A DNA stretch of 64,000 nucleotides from Varroa destructor (lineage: Eukaryota > Arthropoda > Arachnida > Mesostigmata > Varroidae): positions 49,225,489-49,289,488 of the forward strand of contig NW_019211455.1 of assembly GCF_002443255.2 (NCBI RefSeq), read 5' to 3'. Both the position numbers and the translations under genes were made by a program. Below are positions 1-13,684 of the stretch, piece after piece. The notes under the pieces are model-generated. The model was not told the DNA's origin. It was given only the letters and a program-made list of their open reading frames with translations, and made no database searches. How positions within the stretch are numbered: position 1 is the first letter of the stretch; each line of letters starts with the position of its first letter.

Positions 1-2931
1 GAAATTTCGAACTATTTTCGGTTTCGCATAACATGTATCAGTGGTTGTTAGATGTACTTAATGTTAGCTCAAAAATGACAAATTACGCTAGTATGCAGGC
101 CAGCGCGTTGGGTATTTGAGCGATTCTCCTACTAGATTTTGAGACTTAAGATAGATAGTTTGGATAAGGAAATATACCGAAGTACTGATAATTTGGTGTG
201 TCCTGTTATTAGCTTTTTTTTCTATTATACTTTATGCGGTGATTGGTGCTATAAACAAGTGGTGTTTCTAACTGTTATCGATGTCATTGTTGGTCTTCGC
301 ATTTCCTCAATGGTCCGGAAAGGGGATCAGCTCAAGACAATAACCGGCTCTGTCATAATCTGTTTCTCGTCGGTGGCGTACGTTTTCATTTACTCGTTCG
401 CTTATCATCATGGAGTCGTTACTCATTCTGTGTGAAATTACATCATGCTGTGCTGTATAGTATTGTATCAATGTCCATGTATCCTATGATTTTCTTAGGT
501 TGTTGGATCAATAATCAATCTACGTATATATGTATATGTAGATCAGTTGTGTTAAACAGTATTATTCATTGGTTGTTATTGCAGGAGCAATCAATCTTTC
601 AATGAATTATTAGGTTTTTTTTCTACGATAAAACCATATATACGTGAATGTTTGCGCGTCGTCTTAGAGTTTTTCAATGTTTCCTTTGTTGTTGTCGTTG
701 TTCTGCTGCACGTTACAAACGCATGTCAGGTAGTAGATTTTCTTTCAAGTTGCCTCTGAGGTGACTGCAGTTAATGCGATTATTACATTCCTAGCGGTTC
801 CTGCTGCTGCTTTTCTTGTCATCGCAAGCAGCTCCAGAAAGAAGCCTTCAAACTAATCAGCTAAGCTTAAGGTAAATTCCTGTGCCATTTGATGGCTATG
901 CGTAAACAATCGACGATGTTACATTGTTTTCAATTATTCTTTTATTTTTTTCATTTGTCTACACTATAAGCTTACTGCTTTTTTCCGTTCTGGTTGGTTC
1001 ATTGTGTATATAAACAGTACAGCTTCTCGTCGACATATGTAATAATCGGGCACAGCCCTATGATCCTTTGCAGGTCATTGACGATTTTAGTAGTAAAAAT
1101 TATAATTTTGCTATTATTTTAATTGTATTACTTTATAATTATGATTGATATGGGTTCCTGCAGTTGTTTGTAGAACGATGACAATCACAATGCAAAAGGT
1201 GTGTCCGACGATCTCCACGAGACCTACAGGGGCAGTAGTTGTTGCTGGGTATTCACAGATTCACAACACTTGGTTCGGACATTTAGGAAAATTGTTTGTT
1301 TTCAGTGACAAAAGGTTTAACCAAATAGATACAGCTGGCGCGGTTTAACACTAGGTCGAGTATAGTAAAATCGTCCTGGATTTCACCGTCTGTCTGTAGT
1401 TGTAGTAGCAGATGTAACTTCTTAATTCCAATATAGTGTAATGAAACAGCAGGATGTGTAAAAATTGTGTTCTTTCTGGAACGCTGCAGTATTCAAGTAA
1501 GTTGACACTGAATATGAAATGATTCGAAGTCACTCTAAATTCGTTTGTCTTCTACATCGTTTTACAGCGGGAATAGAATTGTTGGATGCGTTGCTTGTCG
1601 TTCGCTATCAGACGATTGTTATTATAAGCTAAAAGTAGTTTACATTGTCGAGGCAAAGGCTTTAGACACTATTTAGTATATTTATTTGTAGCCTCGGACG
1701 ATGAATGCTGGTTGGCTTCGGTGTTGTTACTTCTAATTGACCAATGTTATGTATACATCTTGATGCCATCTTAGTAGGTCGTTCTATTGATTCTTGATAA
1801 TTTCATGGATTATGCGACTCTTCCTATCGAGCGGGATTGGCCTAGTTGTCGAGGGTCTTGACATGACAATGATCACAGTTCCTGCTTGCCATAGTTGCAA
1901 AAACGTAACTAGTTAGTATTTGTTAACAAGGCCGTATTTGTGTCCACTCAACGGTGGCTGCGACATATCGTTCCATGTGTATTGTATAAACAATCATAAC
2001 ACCAGAAATACAAATTTGTCTCTAAGTTGTGAAGCGGAGCAAACGAAATTGTCAGAGCCTGCTTTTTTGATGTTTGCACCGTTTCGTGTAGTCTGGATGG
2101 ATGGTAGAACTTCTCTACAGCCCTGTTCCGTCTTCTGTTCTTCTTCTCAGAACAAATGACTTTTGCTTAAACTTATACGCCGTAAAGCGTATTACACACT
2201 GGGCAGCGCTTCACAGTCTTACGATCGGTATTACTATCGGGGATGCTATCTGCATTCGAGTTCCTTCGGCATACAGAAATCTGACCAGTCCTTGCACTAT
2301 TAGTGTGTGTTTTGGTAAGTACACATTGAGATTTAATAATAGATAACTGTTGTTTCACTTGATTCGCGTGAAATGGTAAGGCACCCAGTCAGCTGGATGT
2401 GAAGGCCACTTGGTGTCGCCAGTAGCTAAGCACAAGCAGAAAGACCACAGTCCTGTTATATCCTGGGACAACGAACCGTTAATAGATCTAGAAATCGGTT
2501 TCTCACGCAGACATATTTAAAGCACCTTAAGCGACTTGTACTCATTTCAGCGGATTCCCCGATCAACAGTAGTGTAAATGCTTGTCGAATTCGCGTATAT
2601 GTAAACTGCGAAATGAACCCAGTTTTTGTCTCACTTTGCTTTCGTATGCATCTTCTCGCTGCAGGTAATATTACAGAAGCACTTATAGGACCAGTCAGCG
2701 TTTCGCACGGCCTTGCTCAGGCTTATTGTTGCTTAATTGTTCGATCCGAGGCTGAACTCGGATGTTCGGAAGCTGATGTTCATACAGTCAGTAGCAGCTC
2801 ATGAATGCCTCATTTAGGTTGCAGCAGCTATTCAAATAGTTACTCAAGCTCTTCGGAAAGTTCAGGAAGGGCTGTGCGGGACCTGGTAATCGGTTTGAGC
2901 ATGTCTTGACTGTCTGAGCTATCTCGCACCT
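1..2931. other. Downstream flank of KCNQ, no gene recognised
   Basis: This AT-rich sequence contains only short open frames (under 100 codons) without recognisable domains or paired splice signals. It may include KCNQ 3' UTR. I see nothing else I can name. Confidence 0.5.
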
Positions 2932-2937
2932 TTTATT
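2932..2937 (-). promoter_or_regulatory. Candidate polyadenylation signal AATAAA
   Basis: An AATAAA hexamer on the minus strand lies about 57 bases after the KCNQ stop codon, inside an ATT-repeat stretch. It could end the transcript with a very short 3' UTR. Chance occurrence in AT-rich sequence is just as plausible. Confidence 0.3.
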
Positions 2938-2993
2938 ATTATTATTATTGTTATTAGTATTGTTTCATTTGGCTGAAGGCCGGATAGCGTAAG

Positions 2994-3512
2994 TCAGAGA
3001 TGGAACGTGTGCAAGGTGGGTCGTAACAGCGCGGCCGTTTCGCGGACACTCACGCGCACCACCGATGGTTTCCCACCATCAGCAGAAGCTCCCCTCTGCG
3101 AAGCTGAGCCTGTGGCATTAGTCGGACCGGGAATGATCGCAGATCCATGCGCTGACGAGCCAGCGTCTTTTGGCAAGTTGTCTCGCAGGTCAAGCGACTG
3201 CTTCATTAAGCTTCCGCAAAAACCAAGAGGTGATTTCGGCGACTTAGAACTGGAGCCGTTGGTCTTTTCGACGGCCACATTGCGATTTGATGAAGCCATC
3301 TGCCTGGTGTTACTGCTGTTGAGAGCCAACGGGCCACTGCCCAGCTTGGTCCGTGGCGACGTCCGGATGAGGGCTGCTGCCTCATCGGCTTCGTCTCCAC
3401 CCTCGTGAGCTGTATCGTCCTCGAGCGAATCGTCAGCCGTTGTTCTCTCCGACTCCAGCGAACTGTCGCCAGTTGCCGCCACTCGAATTGCTGGAACTGC
3501 CTTGACCTCGAC
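2994..3512 (-). CDS. KCNQ: KCNQ last coding exon: C-terminal tail and stop
   Basis: This exon holds 172 codons plus TGA. The acceptor has a strong pyrimidine tract (gtacttttttttcag) and enters in phase 0, matching the preceding exon. The protein starts VEVKAVPAIRVAATG and passes through an acidic stretch (ERTTADDSLEDDTAHEGGDE). It then becomes Ser/Gly/Asn-rich and ends LLRPTLHTFHL. I see no ankyrin-G anchor motif of the vertebrate KCNQ2/3 kind. Assignment to KCNQ rests on strand, order, phase and codon-like composition rather than family homology, since KCNQ tails are poorly conserved. Additional phase-0 exons could lie in the 9.4-kb intron before it. Confidence 0.8.
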   Translation of the reverse strand, partial: VEVKAVPAIRVAATGDSSLESERTTADDSLEDDTAHEGGDEADEAAALIRTSPRTKLGSGPLALNSSNTRQMASSNRNVAVEKTNGSSSKSPKSPLGFCGSLMKQSLDLRDNLPKDAGSSAHGSAIIPGPTNATGSASQRGASADGGKPSVVRVSVRETAALLRPTLHTFHL

Positions 3513-5089
3513 CTGAAAAAAAGTACACCCAAATACATAGGCAACGAACGCATGCAAAGACAGAATACAGTAGAACATATTTCTTCACTACAAAACAGAT
3601 TTGCATAGCCAACTGAAACTTGAAAGCGTAACCGACCGGTCAACGAAAACGTCATTGGTATATGCGGAGAAAGAATGATGGGCTTGTTATGTGCAGCTGG
3701 AAGCGGAGCCGATAAAAGGAATTTTGTCCGGACGAATAGAACTCACAGGTGTCCTGTCTTCAATGTATGTGTGTATTCGTCCACAGTTGTATACAACAAG
3801 CCTCATTGGGCTCAGAAATGTATAAATATGTGTTACTTCAAGTTGACAAATGGTTTATGATGGACACGAGAAATCTTACAGTTGGAAATGAGCGACGTCC
3901 TTACTTCAAGAAACATGTGCCATTACGCACATCTACAGGTGGTCATACTTCAGAAATAGGTATGTAAAGTGTTCTTTAGCTGCATCTGACAAGCGTCTTT
4001 TTAAGAAAGCTGTATGATTTATTCCATTGCTCATGACAGTGAGCGTTCAAATTTACTCCAGTTCGCTTTAGGGACGAACTTCTAAATAATAGCGTGAAGT
4101 AATGCGCTTCTTATGAGCGTATTGAAAACAAAGTCCACAGTTGCCTTTTACGCTCGATGAACGTCATAATGTTTTTGTTTTAACAAATCATGTACTTTTT
4201 AAGTGAGCAAATCTAGCTAGGTACAAAATGCATTTCTATAAATGCTTGAAAAATCTATTCCTAAAAATAATGAACTTCTTCAGTGCTAAAGCGTCGAAGA
4301 AGGACGTATACAGGAGTTTCACTTTGCCTGTAGTCAAGGCGGCACATCGCTAAGCTTATTGCTTAATGCTGGCGATTTAAAAAAGTGTCTATACGAGTAT
4401 GTTCGCATACCGACGGTGAAACCAACGCGTCTGTTGTACATTATAGTTGAGGGTCGCAAAAGCTTTGCCGCTGATTTGCATTTAGTATATTGAAACTCAA
4501 TCGGCAGTCGAGCTTGATTAGGGCAAGAGTGCAAGTGAAAATAAAGTTGAACTCTTCTCCTAAGCAATGTGTTTTCCCTGAGCTTACGCAAGCTGAGCGG
4601 AAGAGTTTTGGATAAAGTAGCCCTCTATCTGCAGGCCATCCTTGCATATTAGGGCGGCAACGGAACCGTCGTGACCATCATTGAACGCTGGTGTCTTGAG
4701 GCTGCCGATTGCAGCTAACTTAGCTAGCGCTGATAAGGCTTCAAGCCGATATGGGCCGCCGTAATCGAAAATAATCTTTTCAAGACCTTGACATGCGTGC
4801 ATTTTAATCTTTGGTGACCATAAATTTCAAAAATGCCAAGCAAACGCGCAGTTTTTGGGTTAAACAAATACGTTAAGCAACTTAAGATTTAATCGATTTA
4901 ATGTTAACCTTTAGATAAAAAGGCCAGTTAAAAATGCTATGACTATTGTGCTGAATATAAGCAATAGACCACCAAGCAATGTATTGATGGTAGTGACCTA
5001 TGACTCGACTCTAAATATTTATGTAAATACAGTTTGAAACATTTATTGAACATCGAGTTAATTAAGTACTAATTATATATAGATATTTT

Positions 5090-5232
5090 TGTGGGTAATA
5101 TGCCAGTGGTAACGAATTTGTTTACGGAACTGAGAAATATGTGATGTAGCCTAGGTTCGAGACCGGGTGTAGATACGCTGTATTTTATGTTGGAAAGGGC
5201 TTGCCATCTGAAGCAATGTTTAGCCATAATAC
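5090..5232 (+). mobile_element. tRNA-derived SINE-like copy
   Basis: A tRNA-like head has an A-box-like segment (TGCCAGTGGTAACGA) and a B box (AGGTTCGAGACC) about 50 bases later. A tail then reads GTAGATACGCTGTATTTTATG, later GCCATCTGAAGCAATG. Tail motifs and their spacing from the B box recur in the copies at 45.2, 47.1 and 51.8 kb, which marks a dispersed family. Boundaries are approximate. No poly(A) or target-site duplication was established. Confidence 0.6.
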
Positions 5233-5996
5233 TATACTCAAACAATTTATTTAGATATGGATATTGTAATGTTAAGTCATTTTTAAAATTATCGAACGCG
5301 TGACATTTATTTCAGTTTTATTCAATGAAAAGCGTTGGACGTTTTTAAGTAAGCGTATCATTTCCGAAGTATTTTTTCGATTCTTTTTGTTATTGTCTTG
5401 TTTGATCTTTGCCTTGAGATCCTAGTTAAATTCGTCCGTTTATTTATCAAAAAACAATATGCATAGAAGCTGTGAGGACAATACTGAGCTGCCATAGCGG
5501 ATTCCTAGTACGTGATACCTGTGTAACGAACCCTCGTTTTCATAGGCTTTAGCGGCTTCTTAATAGCATCCTCGGAAACCCTGAGCCCTAAATGCGACAA
5601 TGATCATTGTAGTAGTAAATTAAATTAAAATGACCTTAAAGTGGGCATTCATCACGCGAATTTGAGTCGCTGTAGGAGGACACCGTATGACATGCTACTA
5701 TGAAAGCGAATAGGAATATTCGAGAAATCTGTTAGTAAGAAGACTGACGACTCTTTGGCTAGGCGTAAAAGGTCCATAACCAACACAAATTTCGAGTGCG
5801 TCTTAAAAGTAGTGCGTATGCGCAGGAAGTTAACGAATGTATGCTTGAAACCCGCATTTTAAAGAAGTGTCATGGTACGGTGGTAAGCGGAGTCGTTACT
5901 TGATTCAGTCGGTACCTGAATGATTATTATAACATAGTAGGAGAAATCGGGCAGGAAGTAGTATATATCGTTTCATATATAGTGAATATGACACAC

Positions 5997-6014
5997 TATA
6001 TATATATATATATA
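5997..6014. repeat. Short AT microsatellite
   Basis: An AT dinucleotide run of about 18 bases in the 9.4-kb KCNQ intron. Confidence 0.9.
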
Positions 6015-9000
6015 CTATAATAACAAATTATTTTTATTAAATCATCCATATTGCGGTGTATACTATCACATTAAAACTAAAACATGACCAAAGATTTCGC
6101 TCATATGAAACGTACTGAGAGTACCAGTTATTGCCGCTATAAAGCGGACTCAGGCGAAATCCAGCCGCCGCATATAAGCCTTCACTACCAGAATATCAAT
6201 TGCCCAGTTTGCTTTGTGTTTGGATAACAGTTTCTGCATATATAAAAGACGCTTTATCTAAAAAAGCTTTACTAGATATATTTACTTGTTTAGTTTTCAA
6301 TTTACTAGATAGATGGATGGGAAGATGTATAGGTTTTTGCACGACACCTATTTCTTTTGCACAGATTTTTGAAACATAGTCGGTCACTTGTAAATAGAGA
6401 GTTTGAATGAGTTAAAGCAAGGCGAACGGCTTTCCATTGTATAAAATTAATCAAGAATGAATATATCTCAGAAAATGGTTGCGCGTGCGACTACGTTAAA
6501 TTGTCTTTTTCATTGTGTACGTGCTTTAGTAAAAGGGGTAAGTTCGTATAAAATTGCCTATTGATTTAGTAACAAGTTCTAGTTATTATCTCGAGAAGAT
6601 AGATTTAGCGAGAGTTTATATTAGAAGAAGCTTTCCTTAAAACTCGCGTGATCAATAGTTTCCCAAATCTATTTGTAAAGCTTGGAAAATTACCTGGCTG
6701 ATGGGTATAAGGATAGAAAATGGCGAGAAATGCAGGGATCAACATAGAAGTTTGAATTGATGATAGGCAACTTTTGAATATCATGTAGCTGCCTTTTGAA
6801 TCTAGAAGGGCACAAATGAGATTTTAATAAATAGACAATTATTTTCATGTTACCACGTCGGTTAGTCACAATAGGTATCACTGGTTTATGTTTTAATCAT
6901 TCAAACAGACTGATTGACCAATAGTGGCTGCACAAGCAAGAAAAACAGCAAGCAGAAATGACTTGGACAGGGGAATGTTTTTATAAAATTTTTCTGGCAA
7001 TACAACGAAATTTGTAAGAGTGCAAATTCAAAAACACGGGAAAAAACGGGATTAGGGTTACACGGATAGGTCGAGTTACAGGATATATTGAGGTCTTTGG
7101 TAGGGAGTAGGACAAAGGCCGGAAACACGCACTTGAAGTGAAATGTAATTTTGGAAAGCCTCACGAAGACAGTGGATCCTTACCTATGTCATACAACTGT
7201 CTCGAGCTCGTTAGAAAGGCTCTCGCACTTAGAAAGACTCTCTATTTCACCTGAAACACCTTCTGTGATATCTAAAAGAGACAAAGATCAAAGGAACAAC
7301 AATACGACGAATAATGAACAACGGTATTCTATTAAAAGCGACTCGTTTTATTCGGTAGCCCCGGAAAAAAGGTAGAGCTAGCTAACAAACGTTAAGAACA
7401 ATTAAAACCAGAGTATCAGAAATAGTTGTTTATCGTGCATATTTCCACTTATTAATTATAATCTGCTATCATTAAGTTTGTTCTGTATTTCATAACCTCG
7501 ATCAGTTTATACCTTTTATGCGTTTTCATTCAAAATCCCGTAAAAAAGAAGCGAAAAATATCATAAAGTCTACGCAGATAAACGTTTTTTTCCTAAGCAG
7601 TACCGACAAAAAGTTTCCACCTAAACCTCAATAGTAAGTGCTGATTTAATGGCTTGTTAGGGGGCCAATAGATTGATGGGCTAGTGGCTTGAACCGTTAA
7701 TCGACACAAAATGGTATAACTATCGATGGCTAGGTTTCTTCATGCCGTGGGATGGAATAATATGGTTATGCGAGACTAGCCATGGTTAACTCTAATTTAG
7801 GTAATGACTGCCTATGATCTATGGAATTATCTGCAGAATTATGAACTGCAGCAATAATAAGCTAAAGAAATTGTACATTCATACAATGAAACCAGTTTAT
7901 GGAGGTTAGCTATCTGAACAGATAACTCAACGCAGCTTCAAAGTCAATGGTGGCCCATTTCAACAAAAGACTATGTCTTTGAAGCGATAGATACTGCTAT
8001 ATATTATATGCTAGCCTTTTGTACTGTGATCACGCTTGCGTACCCCGGACATTACATTTAGCAAAGGGCTTCTTGCAGTAATAATTCATAGGTCAAGCAA
8101 AAATTGGCAAATACTATTTCGTTTTACTTGCATTCCTTTTTTAACGACGATAATCTTTATCAATTATTTCGGAAAGCTGATATTTTTTATACTAAAAAAA
8201 GTGTATACGCGATAACAAATATAATGAATAAACATGGGCCCATTGTTCTTAAATCCAAACTAAATTGACCCTATGAGTATATTAAAAAAAAAAGATCTAT
8301 CTATAGACATTCTATGAAATTAGAGGATTTTGCACATATTGGGTGTGGCTTTTCAAGATGGGTTGTATGAAAAATGGAAAGGCTGGTGGAGCAAGGACAA
8401 ATTTCAAGTACGTCAGCGACTATAGGCGACTATAGTTAATTTTAAACAAACTTTGGCGGATTGTTTATCTTACGGGGCACAACTTTGTACTCTATTTGGC
8501 CCACTGTCTACTGTTTTGAAACCAAAGTAACGAAGTTATCTCGCATAAAATAGTGCGTCATTTTTGCAGTCGAAGAAAAGATCGGCTATTATCCAATATC
8601 TCCACACGACACAAACCGTTTCTGTTTTTACTCAGATCGATGTCTTTCACCATTGCCAGTTTTCATGCAAAGGCAACCCGATTGTCAGTAGATTAGTATT
8701 CAAAGGCCCCTTTGATACACCTGGATTTTTGATGCAACATTGACAGCTGTTTCAGAAATATCAATTGCCAATTGGGTCGTCCAGATGAGCTCAAACGGTT
8801 AGTCTTTTTGAGGTTCTTGAGATATATTGCGACTTGATATGCGAATACTTGTAACGATCAAAGAAATAATCTTTCAAATACAATGAGTGAGTAATTTAGA
8901 TTACGAACTGAAGTTGAGGCTATATAGTTACCAGCTATGGTATTCTAAAAAATATAGGTGAAATTTTTGTTGTTGCTTATATATACAGTCTTAGAAAAAA

Positions 9001-11185
9001 TTATTAATAAGTCCGAATTAAGATGGGTCTTTCATGCCAAGAATACCACTGAAGCTTACCTATTGCCGCATGTTTTCGGGCCGGATAAACCTCTATCACA
9101 AACTTTCCCAGTCACCCTAAATCGACGACCTACGTCGCAATTAGTTCCCATGTAGCATTCGAAGAATTGGAGGTAGATTTCAATGACCCAAAGCGAGGGG
9201 AAATAAAACCTCTACAAAAGAAGATAGATTGAACTTGATTGAGAAGTCACCACAGTAGCGCAAAAAGGGTTTACTTTCGTAATTTCGACACTCTTTTGCA
9301 GAAATTAGCGGTTGTTTTCGTGAATTTAGCATTTATGGCTAATTAGGTCATCGAAATTAACCTAAGCCTTACAGGGACTTATTTGTGTATCTGTCTGTGA
9401 ACGATACAAATCTGTGACTATCAGTACTGTCTTATTTATTGTTACCACTATTAAAAAGTTACTGACAAATTTAGTGAAGCGACTTCTTGTTGCTATCAAC
9501 ATTTAACTTATTAAGTTGCACCGACTTGATTCCCATGACAAAAAGATTTTATCAGCAGATAGGCTGAGTTGCTCTCCGCGAGGTGTCAAGGTGTCACACA
9601 ATTGACAATTTTTTTTAATTACTTTTTGCTTTAAATGCAGTCGGAGAGGCTCACTTATTTTATTCAATAGTGCTGCCGTGCGACCTATAATCTATGCCAA
9701 CCTTATTAAAAAAACAGATCGATAAGCTGTTTTTTCTTCTTCTTGTCGTGGAAGCTGATACACCGAACGCTCGATCTGCAGTATGAATCAGGACATGTTT
9801 CTAAAGCGTCGATATCGCCTTGTCGCTGTCAATTAGCAGCAATCGTCCCTTGAACCAATTCAATTGTGCTCGTAAAGCACATAAGCTCTGAGCAAAAATC
9901 TTTACGGAGTGGTTTCTGTGCTTGAGCGTAAAAAGAGAAGAGTAACTTTTAGCACCAATACTTTTTCTCGAAGTAACGTGAATTGCTATCGATGCAGTTT
10001 TATCTACAAAGGATGCGCGGTAGCGTGGACGGCTAAATCTAGATGTTTTGAGTCTTACTTCCGGTACCGCTATTGGGCGTTCCATCAGACTGCTAGCATC
10101 TGCCAGCGCGAATCAAAGCGTATCTACACCTAGCTCGAACCTAGACCACCTCGAGTTTCTAAAGTTCAGTAAACAAATACGTTTTCTACTAAGTGGACTG
10201 CTACAGCTTTGGCTAAAAAAAGTCAGGGGTCGCTGGTTCAAACCCCCTTTAACGACATATAGTACACGACAGTAGAGAAAAACGCAAACTCTATTCACAA
10301 AACAGCAAACTGCGACTAACATTTTTCTTTCGACAACTGACATCACTAAAGACCAGCTGCCAGCACTATATGTATACATGTAGGAAATGGATTGTCTGGT
10401 TAGGACTTCTGGTTATGAGTTTCTTTGTTGAACTTCATTTCAACAAAAATTGATATTTCAATGAAATTTCTCGCGTGTGTTATTATAGATGAGCATGTTT
10501 AATCACGTTAACCACAGTTCACTTCCACTATTGCCCCGATTCGGGGACATGAGTTACAAAACATTATTTGTTCGCAGATAGCTCTTTGACGCCAAGCGAT
10601 AATGGTAAGTGTGCACTCACCTAGACACGCCTCGAATATGCGCAGTACAAAAATCCAGCGGATCTAAATTTTGGGCTGATAGCAAGCTGACGGTCTCAAA
10701 TCTTCAAGGTTTCAAAGTGGTCAAAAGTGACATGGATAAAGGCGCAAAAAGACAAACTTTGTAAACTTATTTGGACGACGATAATTGGCAATGGATATTC
10801 TTCTCTCCCAAACAGCCTCTAGCTTTATTAAAAGTTTGGGATAATGAAGAATGGCTTTTATGCCACGCTGGTGGATTTTTTGTTAAAAAATCCTAGCTTT
10901 CCCACATACAATAGTTCTTCCGTAGTAGTAGCAGCACTAACGTAAATTGTTAATTTTGATCGGAAAAGAAAGTTTCTCATTTGTGCAGAGGTTAGTTGTC
11001 CTTAAAAAGATTAGACAACAGCTGATCTTCTAACCGAATGCCGAAAATGGAGCACTATGTTTTAGCATGGCTGCAAGCTTGTCTGCCCCTTTTTAAATCG
11101 AGCTTTCACACATTAGTTTGTTTACCTTTCTGGATAAATGCACATGACCAGTTGAAAAAAAATCTCACTTTGGTCAGTGCACCTC

Positions 11186-11217
11186 GTGTGTGTGTGTCTG
11201 TGTGTGTGTGTGTGTGT
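11186..11217 (+). repeat. GT microsatellite with one interruption
   Basis: A GT dinucleotide run with a single GTCTG break, in the 9.4-kb KCNQ intron. Confidence 0.95.
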
Positions 11218-12884
11218 ACACGCGAATGTATATTTATATAAATACTGTGACAAATGTTTTACGTGTCTTAGCGTAATCGAATAAAACGTCCAGTAACAGG
11301 AGAAAGTGTCACTGAGGAAAGCTCGGTAGAGGAGATAGATATAAGACAAATTCTTGTCAATTCGAGTAGCGGGTTCACTAAAATAATTGTGATTGTATGA
11401 TATATTGAATTAATAAGGCGAGCGCTGAAATGACTGCTAATTTTTTCATACAAACTGTAACGATACACTTTTTGTTTTTAGCGGTAAATAAACACATAAT
11501 TTTGACGTGCTATGATTTATGGCCGTAGTTAACGTTTCTTGTTGAAAAAAAAAAGTATGATTATTATTAAAAAGAGCATTAAAAAGCGCGATTTCCAACA
11601 CAAACACATCAGTTAATCTCATGTCCAGCTTATGTCAATCATTTGAAACAGTGAAGTCATAACCCTCCAGTCGCATAAAACGTCTGAGATCAAAGAAGAG
11701 AAACGCTCTTTTCGGCCATAAGATAAAAGCATACGCATAAGGCAGCATAGTAAACAATTTTAATCTAATCTTATATGTGGCAGAATCTCATAATTTCTAG
11801 CCCAAACCGTAATATAATACAAATAAAAACTCGATATAATTATATACTTTTAAATAATGACGACCATATATGGATGTGCATAAGTTTGAATCTAAGTCAC
11901 AATGGGATAGTATCCAAAACATTTTAACACAGGAAAGACAGATCCAAATCATTGCATATAGAAGATCAGCAGCAAAGCGGTTCATTCTGGTTGCTATTGA
12001 TAGCGATGGTTTCTTTGTGTGTCCAACGCTCAAATTAGCATATAACAGCACAAAATCCCTACCAATGAAGAGCGCATGTCGTGTATTTCATTTACGCAGC
12101 TAAGTGAAACCTTGTTCTCGAAGTACTTTGCATAGATTATAGTGTCCACGCAGTGGATGACTGTAAAAATATACGGTTATATCTGAATAATCTGCTATGC
12201 TTCATACCGTGTATATATATACACTGAAATAGCGTTGGCGGGAACTCGTTTGAGATATCGACTGCCAGTGGACAGTATAAACAGGAGACAATACACACAC
12301 AAAGGTCTTTAAACTACGATCGGCAGCGTTAAGCTTGTAAATTTATTGCCGGACTAGTTTAATCGCACGGAATATCGATGAAGATTAGGTTAATAACGAT
12401 GGCCCCATGGACGAGACCATGGCTGCAACAGTGGATTGAGTAAAGAGATGATGATCAGGTGAATTTACATTTGCAAGCGCTCAAGATACAATATAATTTG
12501 TATGTGTAGTCACCCGCACGCATTTCGTTGCTGAACATATCGGTGATTTTTTACAGGTGCAAGATTCACACTTCTGATTTATTTAACATGCTGAATTTAT
12601 TGTGCCGCTAAATGACTACTGATTTTCAGAATATCTCAGGAAATAAATAATACATTTGTAGATGCACTCGTTTGCGAATCAGAAGCTCGAAGCAAAGGCA
12701 CTTATAATAGGCCAGGCTATGGATACAGTCAATGAACAAACTAATAACATTAATTAGAACAAGCTCGCGATGACAAAGATAATAAAAATAAAGACGAATG
12801 GGAAACGAAAACCGATGGAACGTGAGTGACCGATGTGTATGTGTAGTATAAAGTGTAGCTGTTGAGGTCGTCGCACAGACGTAC

Positions 12885-13684
12885 CGTTGGTGGAGATGAG
12901 GCCTGAGTCTGAGGCTGAGGTGGAGATGCGGGTTGCTCGGTTGTGGTCAGGGGAGAATCGGATGGGATAGGTGGGCTAGCAAGGGTAGCTAAGGGGTTCA
13001 CGGAGGACACTGCAGTTGCCGAGGGTGACACGGCAGTTGACTGCGACTGTAGGGGCAGCTGAGATAGGTACTGAGGTAGGTGGGGTACACTCTCTGCCAG
13101 GCCGGAGGTGACGACTGCCGGTTGGTCCAAACGGAATGGAATTGGCTGAGACATGGGCAAGGAATAAGGAGGGTACGAGCTCGAAACCGACGATCCGATC
13201 GGCCCGGAACCTGCCGGAGGTTGAAAGGAGGTCAGTGGCCCCGGCGATGGGCCCATTGGAGCGGGGCTACTGCTCTCCAGGGGGCCCTGATCGGGAAGCT
13301 GGCCTCCTCCGAGGGCACCCAAGGGGCCTTGGAGCGGGGGTGGGGGTGAGGACGTAGCCATCGGGGGCGGAGTGACCGATCTCTGCGAGGGAGCAATCGA
13401 GGGCGCTATCGAAGGAGGCGGCGGTGGTGGAGGCCCACCGTGCAGCAGGCGAGACATCCGGGGGGGCACGGGCTGTGCCGGACCCCGCCGGTCTTCCAGG
13501 TACATCTCCAGCAGCTGGTCCAGCTTTGACTCGATGTCCTCGACGGAACGCTCCACCTTGACGATGCGCGATGCTAGAGATTGCTTCGAGTCGTACACGT
13601 CTTTTGCCTTGGATCCCGCTTTTCCAAGAATCAGGTCGAGTCGCGCCTGAATGTTCTTCGTCCGACCCAACAGGTCCACGTGGC
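12885..13684 (-). CDS. KCNQ: KCNQ exon: helix C, tetramerisation coiled coil and Pro/Ser-rich tail
   Basis: This 800-bp exon gives 266 codons. It begins HVDLLGRTKNIQARLDLIL, continuing QYSAG from helix B. The assembly coiled coil follows around SRIVKVERSVEDIESKLDQL (roughly residues 38-62), with hydrophobic residues at heptad spacing. This domain selects partners and drives tetramer assembly. After YLEDRR the sequence becomes low complexity: a run of seven prolines near residue 85, then Pro, Ser, Gln and Gly-rich sequence for about 180 residues. The acceptor is actattcatag and the donor ACG|GTACGTCTG, entering in phase 1 and leaving in phase 0. The exon is GC-rich against its intron. The frame stays open through the donor to a stop at 12750. 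Confidence 0.95.

Larger units (their letters stand above)
3513..12884 (-). other. KCNQ: KCNQ intron, 9.4 kb
   Basis: This phase-0 intron separates the coiled-coil exon from the last coding exon. It contains one SINE-like copy (about 5.09-5.23 kb), an AT array (5997-6014) and a GT array (11186-11217). A serine-rich open frame on the plus strand (7151-7375) has no recognised domain. A minus-strand segment at about 7187-7257 is flanked by an acceptor-like and a donor-like site, but it is not phase-compatible with KCNQ. Otherwise I recognise nothing. Confidence 0.8.

Noticed and set aside
7187..7257. Minus-strand segment with good acceptor and donor, reading EIESLSKCESLSNELETVV
   Set aside because: It would need phase 1 where KCNQ needs phase 0, and it hits a stop before the donor.
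10170..10250. tRNA-like stretch with B box GGTTCAAACCCC
   Set aside because: The T stem does not pair and the tail matches the SINE-like family only loosely, so I did not list it as a copy or a tRNA gene.
13080..13650. Plus-strand and alternate-frame open frames over the coiled-coil exon
   Set aside because: They are shadows of the GC-rich KCNQ coding exon in other frames.
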